From contig NZ_NHSF01000036.1 in the NCBI RefSeq assembly GCF_016653295.1, positions 1 through 32,927 of the forward strand: 32,927 nucleotides of DNA, in the 5' to 3' direction. Made by a program: the position numbers and the translations under genes. This DNA is from Halochromatium salexigens. GTDB lineage: Bacteria > Pseudomonadota > Gammaproteobacteria > Chromatiales > Chromatiaceae. Below are positions 27,620 to 32,927 of the stretch, one piece after another (the stretch's first letter is position 1; each line of letters opens with the position of its first letter). The notes below the pieces were generated by a model. The model had not been told where the DNA came from and did no database searches. It saw nothing but the letters and a program-made list of their open reading frames with translations.

Positions 27620-27979
27620 TTAGATAGCGACACGCTCGACGATGGCGTCGACATCCGAGAAGGAGAAGGGTTTCTCCAACACATCCGAGACACCAAGCTG
27701 CTCAAGGCGGGCGGTCTCCTTGTCGCGCAGCTCCGAAAAGCCGGTGATGACCACGGCCCGGCAGTGATGATGCTTTTTGCGCAAGCGCTCGAGCAGATCG
27801 ACCCCATCGATCTCGGGCAGCACCATATCGAGGACGACCAAGTCGTAGCCGTCGCGGTCACAAAAAATCTCCGCCAGATGACCGTCGAAGGCCGCAACCG
27901 CCTCGTGGCCAAGCGCGGCGAGGTGGTCCGCGAGGACGGTTGCGAGCAATCGATTATCGTCGACGACAAGGATTTTCAT
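27620..27979 (-). CDS. single-domain response regulator (receiver only)
   Basis: A 119-residue CheY-like receiver: the acidic pair in VVDDN (Asp7, Asp8), phospho-acceptor Asp51 (VVLDMVLPEIDG), Thr79 (VITGFS) and Lys103 (LEKPFS). All residues needed for phosphorylation are present. There is no output domain, so it should act through protein contact or as part of a phosphorelay. GGAG lies eight bases before the ATG at 27979, which overlaps the stop of the upstream PAS-like gene (ATGA). The kinase is not encoded in this window. Confidence 0.93.
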   Translation of the reverse strand: MKILVVDDNRLLATVLADHLAALGHEAVAAFDGHLAEIFCDRDGYDLVVLDMVLPEIDGVDLLERLRKKHHHCRAVVITGFSELRDKETARLEQLGVSDVLEKPFSFSDVDAIVERVAI

Positions 27980-28620
27980 GACAGGATCTCCGGTGATGAC
28001 AGACGTTGACTGCAGTCGGGGCAGATGCCGTGGCTGATGCGCGGCATCGCCTCCATCGTGAACAGTTGCAGTTGCTTCACAGCCTGTTCTACCTCGACCC
28101 AGGCCTGCTCGGCGAGAACCGCTTTGCACCAGCTGCACATTGAGAGCACTCGGTGCGAGTGCGGTTGCTCTTGAGGGCGTTCCAGCAACGGTACCCGCGG
28201 GCGAGCCTGAACGCGCAGTAGCCGACTGGAGAACTCAACCTCGTCACTGTTGGCGAGATAGCGCATGTGCATCCGCATCCAGCGGCGCTGATCCGGCGAG
28301 TCGCACCGGTAACCGAATTGCAGTGTGCGTCTCGAGGCGCGCGCTCGCTGGATCAAAAGCGCGTAGATGTGGCGTGTCTCCTCGTCGACGATCGCCGAGA
28401 ACAGAGGGCGCCCGAGTTCTGCCTCGGCCGTCGTCGGATAGTCGTTCTCCGCAGCAAACGCGAGCCAGTCGGCACTGACGTAGCGGATGCGTCCGTCAGC
28501 ATCGATGCGATGCACAATGCACTGTCCACCTCGTCCAAGCGTAGCAGATTCCCTGAGGTTCGATGGGTTATCGGTGGTCGCTACTTGACTTGGGCTTGGT
28601 CGCTTGGTGGGTTCCGTCAT
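27976..28620 (-). CDS. PAS-like sensor protein with C-terminal Cys4 (zinc-ribbon-like) motif
   Basis: A 214-residue cytoplasmic protein. Residues of about 38-145 form a PAS-type domain (IVHRIDADGRIRYVSADWLAFA). The C-terminus has CSWCKAV, then HGICPDC, two CxxC pairs about 40 residues apart. Similar CxWCKR...ITHGICPxC modules follow PAS domains in proteobacterial signalling proteins; metal or redox sensing is likely but unproven. There is no kinase, cyclase or GGDEF domain. The ATG at 28620 lacks a good ribosome site; a GTG at 28659 would add 13 hydrophobic residues and is less convincing. The gene overlaps the receiver gene by four bases, so the pair is coupled. Confidence 0.72.
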   Translation of the reverse strand: MTEPTKRPSPSQVATTDNPSNLRESATLGRGGQCIVHRIDADGRIRYVSADWLAFAAENDYPTTAEAELGRPLFSAIVDEETRHIYALLIQRARASRRTLQFGYRCDSPDQRRWMRMHMRYLANSDEVEFSSRLLRVQARPRVPLLERPQEQPHSHRVLSMCSWCKAVLAEQAWVEVEQAVKQLQLFTMEAMPRISHGICPDCSQRLSSPEILS

Positions 28621-28705
28621 CGTTGGTATCAAAATCAGAGACAGTAGGCATGTGGCCACCGGTCATCCCGGGGCTTACCACGCCTGTGATGTCGTCAAAG
28701 AGGAT

Positions 28706-28732
28706 GAGCGCGCGCTCGGCCCGTTCGGGGCC
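28706..28732 (-). terminator. tandem palindromes after the CDGSH gene
   Basis: A 12-base palindrome, GAGCGCGCGCTC (28706-28717), abuts a hairpin, GGCCC-GTTCG-GGGCC (28718-28732), just downstream of the minus-strand stop at 28736. No T tract follows, so termination is only a possibility. Confidence 0.3.
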
Positions 28733-28735
28733 TGT

Positions 28736-29404
28736 TTAATCAGGAGCCGATTTAAACCCGATTGTGCGGTGACTGGCATCGCAGAACGGCTTGTTCTTCG
28801 AGGCTCCGCAGCGGCAAAGGGCGGTTTTGGTACCTTGCCAAGCGATGCGGCCACTGGCCGCCTTTAAGGTTAGCGGCCCCTCGACCTTGAGTGGCCCATC
28901 CGGGATCGCCTTGATCTTGAGCGGTCCACCGGTGGCTTCGAGCCCCGGGTCCAGTCCAGGGCCGCTTTGGCCGATGGCGCCGAAATCCTCGAACCCGACC
29001 TCGCTATGGCTATTGTCGCAGAACGGTTTGTTCTTCGATGCACCGCAGCGGCAGAGCGCGACGCGGAAACGCACGCCGGGCATGTCCTCTGGCGCGCCCT
29101 CGATGTCAAGTTCGCCAGTCAGATAGAGTGGGCCGTTGTAGACAACCTGGCCCGTATTTTCGGGCGCTGGCTGCTCGGCCGTGCCGTCCTTGTCGACATA
29201 GCTGAGCGCGCCGCTTGGGCAGCGCTCGCAGACTTCGCGCACTTCGGCCTTGGGGACCTCATCGGGGACGCACCAAGGCTCGCGCTCGCCTTCGAACAGG
29301 CTGTTGTTAGCCTGCACACATTCGCCGATGTGGATGCACAGGCGTTTGTCCCAGTACACATCGATCTCATCGCCGGGAAATGCATGAATCATCTTGTCGC
29401 TCAT
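28736..29404 (-). CDS. iron-sulfur protein with 4Fe-4S mono-cluster domain and two CDGSH domains
   Basis: A 222-residue soluble protein. The N-terminal part (about 10-75) is a Fer4_19-type divergent ferredoxin domain: RLCIHIGECVQ and VCERCPSGALSYVDKDG. Two CDGSH-type domains follow, each with C-x-C-x2-S-x3-P-x-C-D-x2-H: CRCGASKNKPFCDNSH, and CRCGASKNKPFCDASH near the C-terminus. Each would bind a labile 2Fe-2S cluster by three Cys and one His. The linker (about 145-190) repeats KIKAIPDGPLKV and PLTLKAASG. Function is probably electron or cluster transfer. AGGAG lies six bases before the ATG at 29404; an upstream in-frame extension has no similarity. Confidence 0.92.
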   Translation of the reverse strand: MSDKMIHAFPGDEIDVYWDKRLCIHIGECVQANNSLFEGEREPWCVPDEVPKAEVREVCERCPSGALSYVDKDGTAEQPAPENTGQVVYNGPLYLTGELDIEGAPEDMPGVRFRVALCRCGASKNKPFCDNSHSEVGFEDFGAIGQSGPGLDPGLEATGGPLKIKAIPDGPLKVEGPLTLKAASGRIAWQGTKTALCRCGASKNKPFCDASHRTIGFKSAPD

Positions 29405-29488
29405 CGTCGGCTCCTGGCTGGCGCGGCCGCTTGGTTCGCGATGGCCGCGGTGGCTTGATGTTAGCAACGAATGGGGGCGATGCACCCG

Positions 29489-30304
29489 TTAATCGAGGTC
29501 GATCCAGATCGGGCAATGATCGGATGGGCGCTCGAGGGCGCGAATCGTATAGTCGATGCCCGCATCGCGCAGCCGCTCGCGCACCGGCGCCGAGACCAGG
29601 ATCAGATCGATGCGCAGGCCGCGTTTGGGTTCGCGCTCGAAGCCGCGGGAGCGGTAGTCGAACCAGCTGAAACCGTCGTCGCGGTCGGGATGGAGGTGGC
29701 GATAGGCATCGAATAGGCCCCACTCCATTAGCCTTCGAAGCCAGTCGCGCTCCTCGGGCAGAAAGCTACATTTGCCGGTGCGCAGCCAACGCTTGGCATT
29801 GTCCGCGCCGATGCCGATGTCGGCCTCCTGGGGCGCCACGTTCATGTCGCCCATGACGATCAATGCTTGGCTAGGGCTGAAGCGCTCGTCCAGGTAGCGC
29901 ATCAGATCGGCGTAGAACTGCTGCTTGCTCGGGAATTTGACCGGATGCGCGCGGCTCTCGCCCTGCGGGAAGTAGCCGTTGACGATGGTGAGCTCGGTGC
30001 CATCATCAAGCCCATAGAGGCCGGTGATGGCCCGGCGCTGCGCCTCTAACCCGTCGTCCGGGAAGCCCTTGATGACGCGCAGGGGATCGCGCTTGCTGAG
30101 CAGGGCGACCCCATAATGTCCCTTCTGTCCATGATAGGCTGAGCGCCAACCCAGCGCCTGCATCGCCTCAGCCGGAAAGAACTCATCGGCGACCTTCGAT
30201 TCCTGGATACCGACCACATCCGGATCATGCCGTGCCTGCAACGCCTCGAGCTGATGCGTGCGGCTGCGAATGCCGTTGACGTTGAACGAGACGAGTCGGG
30301 CCAT
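29489..30304 (-). CDS. xthA: exodeoxyribonuclease III
   Basis: A 271-residue Mg-dependent AP endonuclease/3'-5' exonuclease acting in base-excision repair. Conserved motifs appear in order: FNVNGIR (1-12), IQESKV with the metal Glu35, NGYFPQGE with the catalytic Tyr, MGDMNVAP with the Asp/Asn pair, WFDYRSRGF, RIDLILVS with the catalytic-region Asp, and SDHCPIW with the His. Length matches E. coli XthA (268). GAGG about six bases before the ATG at 30304 supports the start. The gene is followed by the CDGSH gene on the same strand after 84 bases. Confidence 0.96.
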   Translation of the reverse strand: MARLVSFNVNGIRSRTHQLEALQARHDPDVVGIQESKVADEFFPAEAMQALGWRSAYHGQKGHYGVALLSKRDPLRVIKGFPDDGLEAQRRAITGLYGLDDGTELTIVNGYFPQGESRAHPVKFPSKQQFYADLMRYLDERFSPSQALIVMGDMNVAPQEADIGIGADNAKRWLRTGKCSFLPEERDWLRRLMEWGLFDAYRHLHPDRDDGFSWFDYRSRGFEREPKRGLRIDLILVSAPVRERLRDAGIDYTIRALERPSDHCPIWIDLD

Positions 30305-30351
30305 GCGGGTTCCTCAGGGTGGAATAGGTTGGACGCAGTAAGGCGGGCCGA

Positions 30352-30654
30352 TCATGACGCGGCGGTGCCGGTGATCTCGTAGGTCTCGCTCAGGCCCATC
30401 TCGCGGCCGTGCTCATAGGCCTTGCCCCAGGGCAGATGGGCTTGGTCGCGGGCCGTGTCATAGACATCCGACGTCAGGGCCGCGTCGACGAGCGCGCCAT
30501 GCCCGAGCGCGCGTAGGGCCGCAGCCATGCCGTTAGCATAACCCCGGTTGTACCAGACCTGGGGATCGTCCTGGCGGTCGAGATAGCCTTCCGAGTCATG
30601 CGTGAGTTCGCGCGCGAGTTCGAGCAGGCGCTCAATCAATGGATCGTTGGACAT
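30352..30654 (-). CDS. conserved small protein, unknown function
   Basis: A 100-residue soluble protein with a helical, acidic sequence (LIERLLELARELTHDSEGY, YNRGYANGMAAALRALG). I recognise no domain. The ATG at 30654 follows the stop of the upstream gene after a single base (TGAAATG); in-frame ATGs at 30663 and 30666 are alternatives that would overlap it. No start has a strong ribosome site, so reinitiation after the upstream gene is probable. Confidence 0.65.
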   Translation of the reverse strand: MSNDPLIERLLELARELTHDSEGYLDRQDDPQVWYNRGYANGMAAALRALGHGALVDAALTSDVYDTARDQAHLPWGKAYEHGREMGLSETYEITGTAAS

Positions 30655-30655
30655 T

Positions 30656-30961
30656 TCAGTCATCATACAGCTCGGCGGACCAACCCAGCTCGCGGGCGCG
30701 TTGGATGGCGGCTTCATAGAGGCGTCGATGGCGTTCGCGCAGGGCCTCGGGAAGGCGTGAGGGCAATTGGCCGTAGGGGTGCCAAGCATCGTTGACCTGA
30801 TCATAGAGCGCCTCGATACGTCCGAGCGACCAACCGGCGCAGGTTTCATCTTCAGGGATCAGGCCGAAAACCTGCGCGTCGCGCACGATCTTGCCGGTTG
30901 GCGTCATGCCACCGTAGTCGTCGGCGTCGAGTCCGACATAGGTCTTGTTTCGGTTCAACAT
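30656..30961 (-). CDS. conserved small protein, unknown function
   Basis: A 101-residue soluble protein beginning MLNRNKTYVGLDADDYGGMT, followed by GLIPEDETCAGWS and a helical C-terminus (ERHRRLYEAAIQRARELGW). I recall similar hypothetical proteins in gammaproteobacteria but know no function. Its tail ends YDD, and the next gene starts one base after the stop, so the two form a unit. The ATG at 30961 has a weak ribosome site (GGAATAG). Confidence 0.68.
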   Translation of the reverse strand: MLNRNKTYVGLDADDYGGMTPTGKIVRDAQVFGLIPEDETCAGWSLGRIEALYDQVNDAWHPYGQLPSRLPEALRERHRRLYEAAIQRARELGWSAELYDD

Positions 30962-31031
30962 AGGTTAATCTATTCCGTATTGATGTCGTTGCAGCGGTTG
31001 GCTGCTTAAGAGGGGACGCCAAGGAGTCCGA

Positions 31032-31640
31032 GTGTCTGGTGAAGATACCATTGTCGACCTGATCCGCCATGGCGAGCCGCGCGGTGGCCGCATGATTCGG
31101 GGGCAGGGGGTGGATCATCCACTCAGTCCGCTTGGCTGGGAGCAGATGTGGGCAGCGGTTGGGTCCGATGCGCCCTGGGACCAGATCCTGAGTTCGCCCA
31201 TGGCCCGTAGCCGCGCCTTTGCCTGTGAACTAGCGGGGCGACATGGTTTGCCGCTCGCCATCGACCCGGAGCTGCGCGAAATCGCCATGGGTGCCTGGGA
31301 AGGGCTGCGTCCGGACGCGCTGGCGCATGAGGAGCCCGCGGCCTTTGCCGCGTTTCGGCGTGATCCAGTGGCACATCGTCCTCCGGGTGGCGAACGCCTG
31401 GAAGCGCTACAAGCGCGCATCGGCCGCGCCTACGAGCGTCAGATTGTCGCCTATCCGGGGCGTCACCTGCTCATCGTCTGCCACGCCGGCGTCAGCCGCG
31501 CCATCATCGGCCATGTGCTGGAGGCAGCCCCGCAGCATTGGTACCGTATCCGCATCGACTACGCAGGCCTGACCCGCATTCGCCACGACCACTTTGGCCG
31601 CAGCCTAGAGTTCGTCAACGCCGAGCGCCCACGATCCTGA
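31032..31640 (+). CDS. histidine phosphatase family protein (phosphoglycerate mutase-like)
   Basis: A 202-residue branch-1 histidine phosphatase, the superfamily of cofactor-dependent phosphoglycerate mutase, CobC and SixA. The catalytic RHG motif is LIRHGEP near the N-terminus. The second Arg is in SSPMARSRAFA, the acid is in LREIAMGAWEG, and the second His is in VCHAGVSRAI. All four key positions are present, so the enzyme should be active. The substrate is unclear; alpha-ribazole phosphatase (CobC) is possible because of the small size and the REIAMGAWEG block, but no cobalamin genes are nearby. The start is GTG at 31032 with AAGGAG five bases upstream. A tRNA gene follows. Confidence 0.88.
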   Translation: MSGEDTIVDLIRHGEPRGGRMIRGQGVDHPLSPLGWEQMWAAVGSDAPWDQILSSPMARSRAFACELAGRHGLPLAIDPELREIAMGAWEGLRPDALAHEEPAAFAAFRRDPVAHRPPGGERLEALQARIGRAYERQIVAYPGRHLLIVCHAGVSRAIIGHVLEAAPQHWYRIRIDYAGLTRIRHDHFGRSLEFVNAERPRS

Positions 31641-31672
31641 GACGGTGTTAGCCTTATTGGCCCCGCATGGGA

Positions 31673-31701
31673 TTGGTCTCCACGCCCGAGCGTGTTATAG
31701 T
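31673..31701 (+). promoter_or_regulatory. promoter of tRNA-Ser
   Basis: TTGGTC (31673-31678) and TATAGT (31696-31701) are separated by 17 bases. They lie about 43 bases before the tRNA. Spacing and boxes are close to the sigma-70 consensus. Confidence 0.7.
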
Positions 31702-31743
31702 GCTTAGCTGTTCTGGGCTCAATCGAGCGCAGTGCGTCGTCTA

Positions 31744-31833
<90 letters not shown>

Positions 31834-31871
31834 CATCAATGGCTAAGCCTTGCGCTCTCTTGCTTGAGTCT

Positions 31872-31891
31872 TGCGGTGCGGTGCGGTGCGG
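31872..31891 (+). repeat. TGCGG pentanucleotide tandem repeat (4 copies)
   Basis: Four exact copies of TGCGG followed by one TGCCG, in the non-coding stretch between the tRNA and the coiled-coil gene. It could vary in copy number by replication slippage. Confidence 0.8.
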
Positions 31892-31986
31892 TGCCGCGCC
31901 GAGGCTGTCAACGACCGCCGCCTTGCCCACCTCACAGCTCTGCATTAGCCTCATTGCCATCGACTGATCGCGCGAGCCCAAGACCC

Positions 31987-32460
31987 ATGGCGCTAGCTGA
32001 AGAAGACATCGCCTTTATCAAAAGCCACCTTGGCGAGTGGCTCGCCGAGCAAAGTCTCGGCAAGCCGCCGCCGGTCTACGAGATCGAACTGCGCGAACGC
32101 ATGGTGCGCGTAGAAGAAGAACTCAAGCACCAACGCGAGCTGATGCGCGAAGGCTTTGAGCGCATGGACGAACGCTTCGCGCAAGTCGACAAGCGCTTGG
32201 ATCTGATGAAAGCCGACATGGACAGCCGCTTTGAGCAAGTCGACAAACGCTTCGAGCTGATGAAAACCGATATGGACAAGCGCTTCGAGCAAATCGACAA
32301 CCGCTTCGAGCAAGTCGACAAGCGCTTTGAGCTGATGAAAGCCGACATGGACAAGCGTTTCGATGAGATGCTCAAGCGTCACGACACCCATTTTCTGTGG
32401 CTGATCGCCTTCATCGCCACGATGGCGGGACTGAGCATTACGGCGATTCGGTTTCTCTAA
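31987..32460 (+). CDS. coiled-coil protein with C-terminal membrane anchor
   Basis: A 157-residue protein. The N-terminal 40 residues (EEDIAFIKSHLGEWLAEQ) form a small helical part. A long charged coiled coil (about 35-130) built from QVDKRFELMKADMDKRFE-type repeats follows. A single transmembrane helix (FLWLIAFIATMAGLSITAI) ends the protein. Such tail-anchored coiled coils resemble DUF1640-like proteins and the N-terminal part of DUF3782 proteins; the exact family is unsure. The ATG at 31987 is chosen as the first Met after the tRNA; the frame also runs through the tRNA, which cannot be coding. The ribosome site is weak. It converges on the nuclease-like gene, leaving 30 bases between the stops. 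Confidence 0.75.
   Translation: MALAEEDIAFIKSHLGEWLAEQSLGKPPPVYEIELRERMVRVEEELKHQRELMREGFERMDERFAQVDKRLDLMKADMDSRFEQVDKRFELMKTDMDKRFEQIDNRFEQVDKRFELMKADMDKRFDEMLKRHDTHFLWLIAFIATMAGLSITAIRFL
32182..32364 (+). repeat. 54-base tandem repeats inside the coiled-coil gene
   Basis: Three 54-base units (32182-32235, 32236-32289 and 32311-32364) encode 18-residue repeats. Between the second and third is a 21-base partial unit (32290-32310). They are similar but not identical, and whole-unit gain or loss would keep the frame. Confidence 0.85.
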
Positions 32461-32490
32461 ACCACTGAGCCAGTTGCACCTCGATCGCGA

Positions 32491-32927
32491 CTACCAGTAA
32501 CGCGGCTCAAAGCGGGCATCATTGCGGATCGTGATCCCATCACCGGATTGGGCGAGGACGAATAAGCCTTGCCGGTAGGCATAACGTCCGACATCGTCGG
32601 GCAGCACCATCGCTGCGACCGCGCCAAGGAGCCTGCAGCCGGCGTATTGGCCAAAACAGTCCTTGAACTGCGCCAGCCGTTCCAGATGCTCGCGCACGTC
32701 ATCGACCCCGAGGTAGGATTTGCATTCCACGGCGACCGCCACCTCACTGTTGACCACCAGCAGATCGATCTCCATGCGCGGGCAGCCCTCGTCGTCGAAT
32801 GCCAGCAGGTTGCTCAGGACTTGATGCACCGGTAACTGGCGCTCGCGCAGCAGCCGCACGACGGCGGGCTTGACCATGGCTTGGACGAAGTCGCCGAGTC
32901 GGTTGCCTTGCTCGCCGAGTTGACGAC
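32491..32927 (-). CDS. PD-(D/E)XK nuclease-like protein (DUF3782-type), C-terminal part (partial)
   Basis: The gene runs off the right edge; the frame is open upstream of the internal ATG at 32877 and reads LGEQGNRLGDFVQAM, the usual lead into this domain. The nuclease-fold motif is visible: MEIDLLVVN followed by VAVECKSYLGVDDVREHLERL, giving the Asp...Glu-x-Lys active-site pattern. The C-terminus (QGLFVLAQSGDGITIRND and FEPRYW) is typical of DUF3782-type proteins, which have an N-terminal coiled coil of DRRF-type repeats, here outside the window. Nuclease activity is predicted by fold only. It is convergent with the coiled-coil gene. Confidence 0.82.
   Translation of the reverse strand, partial: RQLGEQGNRLGDFVQAMVKPAVVRLLRERQLPVHQVLSNLLAFDDEGCPRMEIDLLVVNSEVAVAVECKSYLGVDDVREHLERLAQFKDCFGQYAGCRLLGAVAAMVLPDDVGRYAYRQGLFVLAQSGDGITIRNDARFEPRYW

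Noticed and set aside
31872-31891. The pentanucleotide repeat as a CRISPR or phase-variation tract
   Set aside because: It is far too short for CRISPR, has no spacers, and lies outside any coding region or visible promoter spacer.

Overview
The window is GC-rich and most likely chromosomal DNA of a gammaproteobacterium, probably a purple sulfur bacterium of the Chromatiaceae. The strongest taxonomic clue is a peroxiredoxin-glutaredoxin fusion followed by a glutathione-reductase-like enzyme whose NADPH-binding arginines are replaced. This is the arrangement of the garA-garB glutathione amide system known from Chromatium gracile. A BLUF photoreceptor and an encapsulated ferritin fit the same picture. 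Placement below the family is not attempted.

Layout. 1-450: the right end of an ISAs1-type insertion sequence. 689-2197: a CBS-containing IMP dehydrogenase/GMP reductase paralogue. 2596-3833: a two-gene encapsulin operon with its ferritin-like cargo (EncFtn), an iron-storage nanocompartment. 4200-6040: a tandem-domain universal stress protein converging on a 5'-truncated K+/H+ antiporter-like gene. 6185-10506: prfC, a chemoreceptor with a predicted zinc-binding periplasmic domain, and an RpfE-type protein. 10572-12924: a DUF938 methyltransferase, a lipoprotein and a small membrane protein of unknown function. 13028-15748: nadE behind a yefM-yoeB toxin-antitoxin module with a clear promoter and operator. 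15754-18443: garB, garA and a 52-residue exported peptide, with three hairpins of terminator type. 18575-20209: pgm.

20400-26164 is a same-strand run: htpG, a retropepsin-like protease, a Cache-sensor protein with a class III cyclase domain, and two related single-pass coiled-coil membrane proteins. The cyclase domain has lost both metal-binding aspartates, the base-selecting lysine and the Asn/Arg pair. This looks like a signalling pseudoenzyme with dedicated membrane partners and is my best candidate for an undescribed system.

26170-28620 holds an orphan conserved protein, a short BLUF protein, a stand-alone receiver and a PAS-like protein with a C-terminal Cys4 motif, a small light/redox signalling cluster without a kinase. 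28736-30961: a double CDGSH iron-sulfur protein, xthA and two small unknown genes. 31032-32927: a histidine phosphatase, tRNA-Ser(CGA) with its promoter, a repeat-built coiled-coil membrane protein, and the C-terminal part of a PD-(D/E)XK-type nuclease-like protein that runs off the right edge.

The genes fall into themes (iron, thiol and oxidative defence; sensing and signalling; housekeeping) rather than one pathway. All family calls were made by reading motifs by eye; no database search was possible.
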